Of a stretch of DNA of 64,000 nt, positions 1 to 9,925 are shown piece by piece (the stretch's first letter is position 1; the number at the start of each line of letters is the position of its first letter). Below the pieces are notes generated by a model. It had not been told where the DNA came from, did not search any database, and saw only the letters and a list, made by a program, of their open reading frames with translations. The DNA is from Methyloversatilis universalis FAM5. Lineage in GTDB: Bacteria; Pseudomonadota; Gammaproteobacteria; Burkholderiales; Rhodocyclaceae. The stretch is taken from positions 62,001 through 126,000 of the forward strand of contig NZ_AFHG01000029.1 in assembly GCF_000214035.2 (NCBI RefSeq), written 5' to 3'. Position numbers and translations under genes: made by a program.

Positions 1-784
1 CGATGCGCCGTATCGTGGCGGCCTCGATCTCGCTCACATACTTGAGCTGGGTCGGATTCAGCGAGGCATTGTCCTTGGCGTCGCGGTTGTTCGACAGCAG
101 ATTGCCGTTCTGGTCCAGCACCGACACCGCGGCCGGCTGCAGCTGCGGCACGCTGGAGGCCACCAGATGCACGATGCCGCCGACCTGTTCCGGCGACAGC
201 GTGCGGCCGCCGAGCAGGCTCACCACCACCGAAGCCGACGGCTTCTGGTCGTCGCGCAGGAAGGCGCTCTGCTTGGGAATGGCCAGATGCACCCGGGCGC
301 CATCGACCGCAGCCAGCGTACCGATGGTGCGCGCCAGTTCGCCTTCCAGTGCGCGCTGATAGGTCACCTGTTCGGAAAACTGGGACTGGCCGAGCTTCTG
401 GCTTTCCATCAGTTCGAAGCCGACCGATCCGCCACGCGGCAGGCCCTGGGCGGCCAGCTTGAGCCGGGTGTCGTGCACGAACTGCGACGGCACCAGGATG
501 GCGTGACCGCCTTCCGAGTATTTGTACGGAACGTTGGCCTGCTGCAGCGCTGCGACGATGGCGCCGCCGTCCTTGTCGTTGATGTTGGAGAACAGCACCT
601 CGTAGTTGGGCGCCCGGCTCCACAGCAGCAGGCCGACCAGCAGCGCGATCGCCATCGCCAGCCCGCCGGCCAGCGCCATTTTCTTCTGCATCGGCATCGC
701 GGCCAGGCGCTGCTGCGCAAGCGCGAGCGGCGTCGAGGGCAGGGCGGACGGTGCGGCGTTCGGATCGAGTACGGCTTCGGCCAT
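1..784 (-). CDS. fliF: Flagellar MS-ring protein FliF (partial, C-terminus outside window)
   Basis: FliF forms the inner-membrane MS ring, the base on which the flagellar motor and export gate assemble. The first 261 codons are present, reading left off the window edge. After a short N-terminal tail there is a membrane segment (about residues 38-56, rich in A/L/G), then the YscJ/FliF secretin-like fold with typical stretches such as NYEVLFSN, LAAQGLPRGGSVGFE and RTIGTLAAVDGARVHLAIP. The start is the ATG at 784, 18 codons before the conserved QKKMALAGG. It is transcribed divergently from fleS. No convincing sigma-54 site was found in the 200 bp between them. Identity is secure; the truncation is only the window edge. 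Confidence 0.95.
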   Translation of the reverse strand, partial: MAEAVLDPNAAPSALPSTPLALAQQRLAAMPMQKKMALAGGLAMAIALLVGLLLWSRAPNYEVLFSNINDKDGGAIVAALQQANVPYKYSEGGHAILVPSQFVHDTRLKLAAQGLPRGGSVGFELMESQKLGQSQFSEQVTYQRALEGELARTIGTLAAVDGARVHLAIPKQSAFLRDDQKPSASVVVSLLGGRTLSPEQVGGIVHLVASSVPQLQPAAVSVLDQNGNLLSNNRDAKDNASLNPTQLKYVSEIEAATIRRI

Positions 785-987
785 GGTTCGTCTCTTGCGG
801 TTGCTCGCCGGGCCGTGCCATCCAGCGGGCACGACCGGTACTTCTGCGAGGATGGCACGGATTTTCGGACTGTCCCGCGCGCGGCGGTCTGTGGATAAGG
901 CGGGTTTTTGGCCGGCTGATTCCGGCCTAGGGGCGATGGGCGGCTTGCTACGCTGCAACGGTCGATCAATCCCTCTGCACCGTGCGC

Positions 988-2195
988 ATGTCCGAACCGC
1001 CCGTCAGCCCGGCAGAACCCGCCCGCATCGCCCCGGAAGAGGCGGCGCGGCTGGCGGAAGCATTCCGCCTGTTCAACGCCGCGTCGGCCGAACTGACCGA
1101 GGCCTATGGCGCGCTGGAAAAGCAGGTGGCCAGTCTGACCGAGGAACTGGCGCAGGCGAATGGCGAACTGCGTCGCCAGTACGAGGAGAAGGCTCGCCTC
1201 ACCGATCGCCTCAGCACGCTGCTGAATCAGCTGCCTGCCGGCGTGGTGGTGGTCGATGGCAATGGCGTGATTGAAGAGGCCAACCCGGCCGCGCTGGACA
1301 TGGTCGGCGCCCGGCCGGGCGCTGGATGGGGCGCCAGCGCCGCGCGGCTGTTACCGGCGGATGCGCCGGCCGAGTGGGACTGCACCGGCGAGAACGGACA
1401 GCCACGCCGGCTGTCGATGAATGAAGCGGCACTGGCCGGCGGCAATGCCCGCATCGTGCTGCTGCACGACATGACCCGCCAGCACGCGCTGAAGATCGCG
1501 GCCGCACGGAATGAACGACTGGCGGCCATGGGTGAGATGGCCGCCTCACTGGCGCACCAGCTGCGCACGCCGCTGGCGGCGGCCACGCTCTACGTCGGCA
1601 CGCTCCTTTCGCGCGAAATGGCGCCTGCCGACGTCAAATCCATTGCCTCGCGCGCCCAGGACAGGCTGCGCCACCTGGAGCGGCTGATCCGCGACACCCT
1701 CATGTTCGCGCGCGGCGAGGTGCTCGGGCGTGAAGCGATCGATGTCGCCGCGCTGGTAGACGAACTGCAGCACACGGTGGAGCCGGTGGCGCGCCAGGCC
1801 GGCGTGACGCTGACCGTCACGCCGCCGTCAGCCGGCACCGTGTCCGGCGATCGCAAGGCGGTGGCCAGTGCGCTGGTGAGCCTGCTGGAGAACGCGGTAC
1901 AGGCCTGCGTCGGCGGCGGAGAAGTCGGCCTGTCGGTCGATTTTGCCGGCAACGAGGTCGGTTTCGTGGTGCGTGACAACGGTCGCGGCATCCCGCGCGA
2001 GATACAGGAAAGATTGTTCGAGCCCTTCTTCACCACACGTGAGGACGGGACCGGGCTGGGGCTGGCGATTGCACGCGGTGTGGCCCGCGTGCACGGCGGC
2101 GACATCGAATGCGAGTCCGCGCCCGGCGCGGGCAGCCGTTTCACCCTGCGTCTGCCTGTGCAGACGCCGGAAGAAGTTGTGCTGGAGAACGGGCA

Positions 2196-2199
<4 letters not shown>
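988..2199 (+). CDS. fleS: FleS-like flagellar sensor histidine kinase
   Basis: Cytoplasmic histidine kinase, expected to phosphorylate the sigma-54 activator encoded just downstream. No membrane segment is visible. An N-terminal coiled-coil-like stretch (about residues 20-75) is followed by a PAS-like domain, a HisKA dimerisation helix with the H-box [12 protein letters not shown] near residue 190, and an HATPase domain with DNGRGIP and GTGLGLAIA. Its stop overlaps the fleR start by ATGA, so the two are translationally coupled. I chose the ATG at 988; a GTG two codons upstream is equally possible, and neither has a clear ribosome binding site. The name rests on domain order and flagellar context. 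Confidence 0.82.
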
Positions 2200-3602
<1,403 letters not shown>

Positions 3603-3621
3603 GCAGCCCGCGAGTCGAATC

Positions 3622-3637
3622 TGGCCCGGATATTGCA
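3622..3637 (+). promoter_or_regulatory. Sigma-54 (RpoN) promoter of fliE
   Basis: TGGCCC-N5-TTGCA, with the invariant GG and GC correctly 12 bases apart. It matches the TGGCAC-N5-TTGCW consensus at all but one position. It lies 93 bases before the fliE ATG and immediately after fleR, whose product is a sigma-54 activator. Confidence 0.85.
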
Positions 3638-3729
3638 AGGAATCTGCTGAACAGGGGGCAAACCCCCGAAATACCTACCCGGGTCGTCCGCGGCCGGCAT
3701 TTTTTGCCGGTGGACACAGGAGAACGTGC

Positions 3730-4053
3730 ATGAACACCAGCCTGAACCAGATGATTACCGAACTGCGCTCGACCGCGCAGGTCGCCGGCAACAAGCCGGT
3801 CGGCAAGGTCGATGCGGCTGCCGGTGGCGCCGATTTCGGCGAGGCGCTGAAGAATGCGATCGAGCAGGTCAATGCCGCCCAGCAGGAAGCGCAGAAGATG
3901 TCCGAGGGCTTCATTACCGGCAGCAATACCGAAGCCAATCTGCAGGACGTGATGATCGCGTCCCAGAAAGCCAGCCTGTCCTTCCAGCAGATGGTGCAGG
4001 TCCGCAACAAGCTGGTGAATGCGTACCAGGACATCATGAACATGAGCGTCTGA
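3730..4053 (+). CDS. fliE: Flagellar hook-basal body protein FliE
   Basis: FliE (107 residues) is the small adaptor joining the MS ring to the proximal rod. The C-terminal half shows the family pattern: VNAAQQEAQKMSEGFITG, then NLQDVMIASQKASLSFQQMVQVRNKLVNAYQDIMNM, where the Q..RNKL.AYQ.IM end is diagnostic. The ATG has an upstream AGGAGAA binding site. It stands alone here: its own sigma-54 promoter lies before it and a strong terminator after it, while fliF sits on the other strand beyond fleSR. In many bacteria fliE heads the fliEFGHIJ operon. Confidence 0.95.
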   Translation: MNTSLNQMITELRSTAQVAGNKPVGKVDAAAGGADFGEALKNAIEQVNAAQQEAQKMSEGFITGSNTEANLQDVMIASQKASLSFQQMVQVRNKLVNAYQDIMNMSV

Positions 4054-4075
4054 GGCCACGGCCCTGACGTCACGC

Positions 4076-4102
4076 AAACCGGCCTTCGGGCCGGTTTTTT
4101 TT
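4076..4102 (+). terminator. Rho-independent terminator after fliE
   Basis: GC-rich stem (AACCGGCC / GGCCGGTT around a short TTCG-containing loop) followed by a run of T. It ends the single-gene fliE transcript before the beta-CASP nuclease gene. Confidence 0.9.
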
Positions 4103-4157
4103 CGCACCGGGTTTTCGTCCGTTCAGGCGTTCTACACTGCGCTGCAGGAGGCGACGC

Positions 4158-5513
4158 ATGAAAATACGATTTCTTGGCGCAGCGGCCACCGTCACCGGTT
4201 CGCGCTACCTGCTCACCCACGGTGCTCACCGGCTGCTGGTCGATTGCGGCCTGTTCCAGGGGGTGAAGAACATCCGCAGCCGCAACTGGAAGCCGTTTCC
4301 GGTTGCGCCGCGCGACCTTTCCGCGGTCGTGCTCACCCACGCCCACCTCGACCACTCCGGCTTTCTGCCGCGACTGATGCGCGAGGGTTTTCACGGCCCG
4401 GTGTGGGCAACGTCGGCCACGCGGGAGCTGGCCGACATCCTGCTCGAAGACAGTGCCCATCTGCAGGAGGAGGACGCGCGTCACGCCAACCGCTACGGCT
4501 ACAGCAAGCACCATCCGGCCGAGCCGCTTTACACCGCGGAGGATGCGCGGCAGGTGATGAAGCAGTTCCGCGCCACCGGTTTCGGCGAGCCGGTGGATGT
4601 GGGGCCGTTCCGGATCACCTTCCAGCGTGCCGGTCACATCCTCGGCGCGGCCAGCGTACGGGTGGAATGCGCCGGGCGCAGCATCAGCTTCAGCGGCGAC
4701 GTGGGACGGCCGGACGACCCGGTCATGCTGCCGCCGGAACGGCTGGCGCCTACCGACTGGCTGGTGCTGGAGTCGACCTATGGCGACCGTCTGCATCCGG
4801 AACATGATCCGTATGCCGCACTGGCCGACATCGTGAACCGTACGGTGTCGCGCGGCGGCACCGTGCTGCTGCCCTCGTTCGCGGTCGGACGCACCCAGGC
4901 GCTGATGTATCTGCTTTCCCGTCTGATGGACGAACAGCGCATCCCGTCTCTGCCGGTGTTTCTCGACAGCCCGATGGCAATAGACGTGACCGGCGTGTTC
5001 CGCCACTTTCAGGGCGAGCACCGTCTGGGGCCGGACGCCTGCGACCGTCTGCAGTCCATGGTGACCTATACCCGCTCGCCCGAGGATTCCGAGGCGCTGT
5101 CGGCCAACCGCTTTCCGAAAATCATCCTGGCCGGCGCCGGCATGCTCAATGGCGGGCGCATCCTGCATCACCTGCTGGCCTTCGGAGGCGATCCGCGCAA
5201 TACCGTGGTGATCGCCGGTTACCAGGCCGAAGGCACACGCGGCGATGCGCTGCTCAAGGGTACGCGCAGCCTGCGCATCTTCGGCCGTGACGCCCCGATA
5301 GGCTGCGAGGTGGCCCAGATCGAAGGCCTCTCGGCCCATGCCGATTATCGCGAACTGCTGGACTGGCTCAGACCGCTTGACCGGGCGCCTGAGCGCGTCT
5401 TCGTCACCCACGGCGAACCCCTCGCCGCCGACAGCCTGCGCCAGAAGCTGGAACGCGAACTGGGCTGGCGCGCGGTGGTACCTGAACAGGACGACGAGTT
5501 CGACCTCGACTGA
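4158..5513 (+). CDS. MBL-fold beta-CASP ribonuclease-like metallohydrolase
   Basis: Metallo-beta-lactamase fold protein of the beta-CASP branch (RNA-processing nucleases of the CPSF73/YsiG type), 451 residues, about the usual length. All motifs are present: HAHLDHSG (H61, H63, D65, H66), AGHILGA, FSGDVGR, then the beta-CASP marks ESTYGDR, LSAHADY and VTHGEP. It should bind two zinc ions and cut RNA in the cytoplasm. The substrate cannot be deduced. It has an AGGAGG binding site, follows the fliE terminator, and converges with the next gene. No functional link to flagella is evident. Confidence 0.88.
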   Translation: MKIRFLGAAATVTGSRYLLTHGAHRLLVDCGLFQGVKNIRSRNWKPFPVAPRDLSAVVLTHAHLDHSGFLPRLMREGFHGPVWATSATRELADILLEDSAHLQEEDARHANRYGYSKHHPAEPLYTAEDARQVMKQFRATGFGEPVDVGPFRITFQRAGHILGAASVRVECAGRSISFSGDVGRPDDPVMLPPERLAPTDWLVLESTYGDRLHPEHDPYAALADIVNRTVSRGGTVLLPSFAVGRTQALMYLLSRLMDEQRIPSLPVFLDSPMAIDVTGVFRHFQGEHRLGPDACDRLQSMVTYTRSPEDSEALSANRFPKIILAGAGMLNGGRILHHLLAFGGDPRNTVVIAGYQAEGTRGDALLKGTRSLRIFGRDAPIGCEVAQIEGLSAHADYRELLDWLRPLDRAPERVFVTHGEPLAADSLRQKLERELGWRAVVPEQDDEFDLD

Positions 5514-5556
5514 CGGCGCCGGCCGGGCGGCGTGGATGCGCGCGCGTCGGATGACG

Positions 5557-5585
5557 AAAAAGGGCGCCGCACGCAGGCGGCGCCC
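5557..5585 (-). terminator. Rho-independent terminator of the PEP-CTERM gene
   Basis: Read on the minus strand, GGGCGCCGC and GCGGCGCCC pair around a six-base loop and are followed by TTTTT. It lies between the convergent nuclease and PEP-CTERM genes and points away from the latter. Confidence 0.88.
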
Positions 5586-5630
5586 GAAACGCGACCCGGG
5601 GGAGCAGGCCGCGCACGGAGGCGGAAGAGA

Positions 5631-6518
5631 TCAGCTGCGCGTCATGCGACGGCGCGCCGCGGCACCGATCAGGCCCAGTCCGGCCAGCATCAGCGCATAG
5701 CTTTCGGGTTCAGGCACCGGCGCCGTGAACGGGGTCGAGGTCAGCCCGCGCAGATTGGCGTTCAGTGCGCCGGACAGCGTGGCCGCTCCGGTCGCGAGAT
5801 TGATCATGTAGAGCCCGCTGTCACCGTTATCCAGCGTCAGGGCGGCCCAGCCGCGGCCCATTGCGTCGATTTCGAAGCCGTTGGCGCCGATCACGTCGGC
5901 GCCCAGGCCCAGCGAACCCACCTGGGTCAGCGTCGGGGCGTTGAAGGCGGAGGGCGCGAACAGCAGGCTGTCGGTGGCGGTGTTGATGTAATACAGCGTG
6001 GTCGACGCGGGTGCCATGGTGGGCTTCGATGCATCGGAGTTGCTGTAGGCGACCGCGGTGATGCCGCTCTGGATCACGCCGCCCAGATTGCCAACCGCGC
6101 CGGTACTGGCGTTGATCGCGTAGTTGTTGCCAGCCTGGCTCACGAAACGCAGCGAAGCCGCCCCGTTGATGTCGGCCACCGGGTTGAAGTCGATGCCGTA
6201 GGCGATGCCGGTATTGATGATGGCGCTGTTCAGCGCGGTGACGAAGCTGGCGGCACCGGTCGCGGCGTTCAGAGTGTACAGCCGGTTCAGGCTGGATACC
6301 CCGTAGACCATGTTGTTGCTGGGCCGCAGATCGATGCCGAGCATGCGCTCGCCGGCGGCCAGACCGGAAATCGCAGTGAAGCTGGCGGCTCCCGGATTGG
6401 CGCTGCTGATCATGCCGATCTGGTTGCCGGTGGTGAGACCGATGAAATCGGCGGCGTGGGCGGAGTGGGCGGCAAAGCCGAGCGTGGCGGCGAGCGCCGT
6501 GACGAGGCGTACGGACAT
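5631..6518 (-). CDS. DUF4394-like PEP-CTERM surface protein
   Basis: Exported protein of 295 residues. It has a signal peptide (MSVRLVTALAATLGFAAHSAHA), a body of repeated beta-strand units (IGLTTGNQIG, LNRLYTLNAATGAA, NYAINASTGAV, LYMINLATGAA) that fits a propeller of the DUF4394 type, and a C-terminal PEP-CTERM signal: VPEPESYALM, a hydrophobic helix, then AARRRMTRS. PEP-CTERM tails are recognised by an exosortase, which processes the protein in the inner membrane and sends it to the surface or matrix. The exosortase is not in the window. Its role is unknown. Its place between flagellar genes may be coincidence, since it has its own terminator. Confidence 0.8.
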   Translation of the reverse strand: MSVRLVTALAATLGFAAHSAHAADFIGLTTGNQIGMISSANPGAASFTAISGLAAGERMLGIDLRPSNNMVYGVSSLNRLYTLNAATGAASFVTALNSAIINTGIAYGIDFNPVADINGAASLRFVSQAGNNYAINASTGAVGNLGGVIQSGITAVAYSNSDASKPTMAPASTTLYYINTATDSLLFAPSAFNAPTLTQVGSLGLGADVIGANGFEIDAMGRGWAALTLDNGDSGLYMINLATGAATLSGALNANLRGLTSTPFTAPVPEPESYALMLAGLGLIGAAARRRMTRS

Positions 6519-6655
6519 GTCTGACCTTTCCTGTGCAGTGCGGTTGAAGAGGGACGCGTCACCATCGGTGAGTTGTCCCCCGCTCTACACAGGAGGGCCG
6601 GAAACGGATGCAGCTGTCACGAAAGCTTCATCCGGCCGGGCCGCTGCAGCCCCGG

Positions 6656-7411
6656 TCAGGCGCCCTGACGGGCGTTGCGGTCGCGTTCCATGCGCAGGAT
6701 GTAGCGCTGGATCAGCGCATCGGCGGCCGCCGGCAGGCCGATGAACTGGCAGCCGGCCCGCAGTTCGGTGCCGCCGCGCTCGGTCACCCGGAACATGTTG
6801 CGCACCTGCAGCGTGGCGGTGACCGTGCCCAGTTCCGGCAACGTGATCTGGCAGTTGTCGATCACGCTGTCCACCTTCACGTCCAGGCCGCTGGGCGGCA
6901 CGATGACTGCCAGACCCCCGCCGGAAATATCGACCACTGCGGCATCGACCATGCGGCTTTCGCCGTCGGGCGAGGGCATCAGGCAGCGCAGCGGCGGGTT
7001 GGGCGGCAGGATGAGGCGGTAGTAGTCGCGACGCTGCAGACGCAGCATGCGGCTGGGGAAGGGCAGTTCCAGCGCCGGGTGACCTTCGTGGTCGATCACC
7101 GTGCCGCGTTCCACCATGAACTGGATCTTCACCTTTTCCAGCGAGGTGAGCACCACCAGCGGCGAGGCCGAAGCGGCCTGATCGAGCAGTGCGAGGTCGC
7201 GCGGCGCGTCCAGCACCAGCGTGCCGCGGGCATCGTCGACCGCCAGCACGGCGGTCAGGAAAGGGGTCGGCGCCCGCCCGGCATAGACGGACAGATTGAC
7301 GCGCTTGTCCTTCATCGCGCGCAGGTAGAAGGCGATATCGGTCTGGCCGTCCAGCACGTAGCGTGCGAAATCGTCGGCCTCGAGCAGATCGAAGCGGATG
7401 GCGTCGGTCAT
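6656..7411 (-). CDS. ycgR: Flagellar brake protein YcgR (PilZ, c-di-GMP receptor)
   Basis: YcgR slows the flagellar motor when it binds cyclic di-GMP. The N-terminal YcgR domain (about residues 5-115) is followed by a PilZ domain with both ligand motifs: the arginine motif in LQRRDYYR (near residue 130) and DISGGG (near 164). Length 251 is normal for the family. It is the last gene of the leftward fliT-fliK-fhlB-ycgR series, 52 bases after fhlB. With the diguanylate cyclase at 13282-15033 it gives this cluster both a writer and a reader for c-di-GMP. Confidence 0.9.
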   Translation of the reverse strand: MTDAIRFDLLEADDFARYVLDGQTDIAFYLRAMKDKRVNLSVYAGRAPTPFLTAVLAVDDARGTLVLDAPRDLALLDQAASASPLVVLTSLEKVKIQFMVERGTVIDHEGHPALELPFPSRMLRLQRRDYYRLILPPNPPLRCLMPSPDGESRMVDAAVVDISGGGLAVIVPPSGLDVKVDSVIDNCQITLPELGTVTATLQVRNMFRVTERGGTELRAGCQFIGLPAAADALIQRYILRMERDRNARQGA

Positions 7412-7463
7412 TCAGGCATTCCTGTCACGAAAGTGCGGAGGCGAGCGGCCCCCGCACGGGAAA

Positions 7464-7772
7464 TCACGTCTGGGCAGGCGGCAGTTTAACGGTTGGGGCG
7501 GGCAGGCCGGACATTCCGTTCTCGATGCGATAGATCCAGGCCAGCAGTTCCGCAACCGCCACATACAGTTCGGGCGGAATGCGCTGATCCAGGTCCAGTC
7601 CCATCAGCAGCGACACCATCTCCCGCGACTCATGAACGAACACGCCGGCTTCGCGTGCGCGGCGGATGATTTCGTCAGCCACCATGCCGCGCCCCTTGGC
7701 GACCACGCGCGGAGCGGCGTCACCGGCGCCATAGGCCAGCGCGACCGCCTGGGCGCGGGGAGAGGTGTTCAT
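7464..7772 (-). CDS. fhlB: FlhB C-terminal-domain paralogue (FhlB/FlhX)
   Basis: Small protein (102 residues) equivalent to the cytoplasmic tail of the flagellar export-switch protein FlhB, without the membrane part. Residues about 8-90 follow the FlhB_C pattern ([56 protein letters not shown]). The autocleavage NPTH motif of true FlhB is absent, as expected for this paralogue family, which can substitute partly for the FlhB tail in export-specificity switching. Its ATG overlaps the fliK stop (ATGA), which fits FliK being the protein that acts on the FlhB tail. Confidence 0.82.
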   Translation of the reverse strand: MNTSPRAQAVALAYGAGDAAPRVVAKGRGMVADEIIRRAREAGVFVHESREMVSLLMGLDLDQRIPPELYVAVAELLAWIYRIENGMSGLPAPTVKLPPAQT

Positions 7773-9013
7773 GCGGCGGCTCCGGCTTCATCGTCGGGCA
7801 GCGGCGCGTCGCTGAAGTTGACGGTTCCCAGCCGCAATCCGGCGTCGGTCATGCGCTGCTGCAGATCGAGCAGCGCCGCGCCCATGCGCAGGCGTGCGTC
7901 GCCGTCGGCGGCAATGCCCAGCGTGAGCGCATGGTCCCGGTTCCACAGCGTGAGTGAAGTCTCGATCTCGCCCAGGCCGGGCAGCACCATGCGCACGCGT
8001 GTGGTCCAGGGCACTTCCGGCGCACCTTCGTCAGCGCCCGCTTCGCCGCTGCCACTGCGTTCGGGCTGCGGGTCGTCGATTTCGAGTCGCATCGGCTGGC
8101 CGGGCCAGGCCAGCCCCTCCCATGCCAGCGTATGCTGGGCAAGGCCGAGCAACTGGTTCTGCACCAGAGGCCGCAGTTCGGCGGGTGGGCCGTTGTCGGC
8201 GCGGTTCGCGTCGTCCCGTGACCTTAAGGTGCTTTCGCTGCGCACGGCGGGCGGTTCGCCGCCGTCGCCGTCGGGCGTCTGGACCGGTGCTTCGTCGGTC
8301 GCGCCCGCCGCCCCGGGCAGACCCGTCGGTGCAGGGGCCAGGCCCGCGCTGCGATCGGCTGCTGCGGGCTGCGGAAGACCGGGGTCGAACGCGCGCTGCG
8401 GTTCTGCGGCACTCGCTTCGATCGGTCGTTGGCCGGCCACCCATTGCGCCTGGTGCGATTCGTAGAACAGACCGCTGTCGCCAATCGCCTGCGCCAGCCG
8501 GCCGGCGATCTGGGGCATGGCATTGCCGGTGGGCACGCCGGTACTCGGATCGAGCATGCGGGCCGGGTCCAGCAGGGGCTGACCGTTCGCCAGCCTCGGC
8601 GGCTGGGGTGGTGGATCGTCGAGCAGGCTGGCGATGGTGCGTCCCGGGGTACTCAGGCGGACCGGATCGGCATCGTCGCTCCGGGGCGCCGCATTGGCGG
8701 GCGCCGACGGCTGGGCGTCTCGGTCCAGTGTGGCAACCAGCGTCTGCGCGGAGCGCTCGACGTGGGTCAGCGTGACGGTGCTGCCCTGTGGCAGCGGTGC
8801 GCCTTCCGGCAGCTTTACGGTGACGGTCTGTCCCCCGATGTCGGCGCGTATCAGGCCGTCACGCAGGGACTGGAGGATGCGGGCGGTATAGCGTTCGCCC
8901 GGCTGGAATTCGGGAAGCTGGTCCGTGATCGCCGCAATCGACCCAGTGGTCTGGACTGCGTCGCGGGTCAGCGCCGCCAGACGCTGTGCGAGCCCTGGCA
9001 GCAGGTTGTTCAT
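7769..9013 (-). CDS. fliK: Flagellar hook-length control protein FliK
   Basis: FliK measures the hook and switches the export apparatus from hook to filament substrates. The 414-residue protein has a low-complexity Pro/Ala/Asp-rich middle, typical for FliK. Its C-terminal Flg_hook domain (about residues 310-400) includes PMRLEIDDPQPE, VRMVLPGLGEIETSLTLWNRDHALTLGIA and a leucine-rich helix (LLDLQQRMTDAGLRLGTVNF). The start has the usual short N-terminal stretch. It lies 7 bases after fliT and overlaps fhlB. The assignment rests mainly on the C-terminal domain and position. Confidence 0.85.
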   Translation of the reverse strand: MNNLLPGLAQRLAALTRDAVQTTGSIAAITDQLPEFQPGERYTARILQSLRDGLIRADIGGQTVTVKLPEGAPLPQGSTVTLTHVERSAQTLVATLDRDAQPSAPANAAPRSDDADPVRLSTPGRTIASLLDDPPPQPPRLANGQPLLDPARMLDPSTGVPTGNAMPQIAGRLAQAIGDSGLFYESHQAQWVAGQRPIEASAAEPQRAFDPGLPQPAAADRSAGLAPAPTGLPGAAGATDEAPVQTPDGDGGEPPAVRSESTLRSRDDANRADNGPPAELRPLVQNQLLGLAQHTLAWEGLAWPGQPMRLEIDDPQPERSGSGEAGADEGAPEVPWTTRVRMVLPGLGEIETSLTLWNRDHALTLGIAADGDARLRMGAALLDLQQRMTDAGLRLGTVNFSDAPLPDDEAGAAA

Positions 9014-9020
9014 GCCGCTT

Positions 9021-9320
9021 TCAGCTGTTCTCCGCCGTTCCCGCGGGCAGCCGGCCGAGATAGCTCTTGACCTGCTGCATCCAGGGTTCGACGTGACGGC
9101 GCACTTCTGCGTCGTCGGCGATGATCTGCTTCATCAGGTCGAACTTGCGCGCCCGTTCTGCCGGCGACGATGACGGCTCGTCGTTGGCGGCGAGGCTGTT
9201 GCGCATCGCTGCCACGGTCTGTTCGAGCGCGACCAGACGATCCCAGTCGTTGGCACGAGCGGCCTCGACCATGTCGCTGGCGATCTGGCGCATGTTTTCG
9301 AGCAGTATCAGTGAGTTCAT
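9021..9320 (-). CDS. fliT: Flagellar export chaperone FliT-like protein
   Basis: A small all-helical protein (99 residues from the ATG at 9320). FliT binds FliD before export and restrains the master regulator in enterics. Visible features are an N-terminal helix MNSLILLENMRQIASDMVEAARANDWDRLVALEQTV, typical of FliT (..W..L...E), and a C-terminal helix with DDAEVRRHVEPWMQQV. An ATG seven codons upstream (9341) is in frame, but the chosen start matches family N-termini better. It heads the leftward fliT-fliK-fhlB-ycgR run. Divergent small chaperones are hard to name by eye, so the call leans on fliD-fliS-fliT order. Confidence 0.78.
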   Translation of the reverse strand: MNSLILLENMRQIASDMVEAARANDWDRLVALEQTVAAMRNSLAANDEPSSSPAERARKFDLMKQIIADDAEVRRHVEPWMQQVKSYLGRLPAGTAENS

Positions 9321-9383
9321 GTGTCCGAACCGTCTTGTCATGAGGGGCGCCGGAGGCCGAGCCGCCGGGCATCCAAACCTGCC

Positions 9384-9398
9384 GCAAGCCTACCGCCA
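9384..9398 (-). promoter_or_regulatory. Candidate sigma-54 promoter of fliT-fliK-fhlB-ycgR
   Basis: On the minus strand, TGGCGG-N5-TTGC, with GG and GC 12 bases apart, about 64 bases before the fliT ATG. It lies in the 139-base gap between fliS and fliT. The -24 half lacks the usual final AC, so this is a weaker match than the fliE site. Confidence 0.45.
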
Positions 9399-9459
9399 CA
9401 TCCGGTGTTCAAGGCGTGCATCTGGCCGATTTTTACAGCGCTATTTCAACCGTTTCCGG

Positions 9460-9873
9460 TCAAACCGGCGCGCCTTGCGCCAATTTTTGCCGGATCTCTT
9501 CCCATGCGCTCCGCAGTTCGCCCAGCAGGGCGCTGACTTCGGTCAGCGCAGAGCGATCGTTCTGCGAATTGGCATGCAGCAGCCGCATGCACATGTATTC
9601 GTAAAGTGAGTACATGCGCTGCGACAGCTCGCCACCGGCTTCCATGTCCAGACTGACCTTCAGGCCATTGCCGATGATGTCGATCGCGCGCGAGATGGAC
9701 TGACCCTTGCCCGCAACGTCACCGATGTCCATCTGGTGACTGGCGGTGGCGATCGCCATCAGCGCGCCGTCGTACAGCATCAGGATGAGCTGATGCGGGT
9801 CTGCGCTGGCGACCCGGGCTTCTACGCCTGCCTGGCTGTATGCCATGCGCGGATTGGAAAGAGAGGCAAACAT
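9460..9873 (-). CDS. fliS: Flagellin export chaperone FliS
   Basis: FliS keeps flagellin unfolded and soluble until export by binding its C-terminal disordered end. The 137-residue protein shows the signature Y-rich N-terminus (MAYSQAGVEARVASADPHQLILMLYDGAL), the helix ISRAIDIIGNGLKVSLDMEAGGELSQRMYSLYEYMCMRLLHAN, and a C-terminal W (LRSAWEEI). Length is normal. It lies 52 bases after fliD in the same direction, the usual fliD-fliS order. Confidence 0.95.
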   Translation of the reverse strand: MFASLSNPRMAYSQAGVEARVASADPHQLILMLYDGALMAIATASHQMDIGDVAGKGQSISRAIDIIGNGLKVSLDMEAGGELSQRMYSLYEYMCMRLLHANSQNDRSALTEVSALLGELRSAWEEIRQKLAQGAPV

Positions 9874-9925
9874 GATGTTCAGTATTCCCGTTTGAGTGGC
9901 TGGAACTGCAACGCCTTAAGCCTGC

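Noticed and set aside
853-868. TGGCAC-N5-TTCGG upstream of fleS, resembling a sigma-54 promoter
   Set aside because: The -24 half is perfect, but the invariant GC of the -12 half is missing.
2109-2195. N-terminal extension of fleR (29 codons upstream in frame)
   Set aside because: It lies inside fleS coding sequence; the ATGA-coupled start gives a normal receiver N-terminus.
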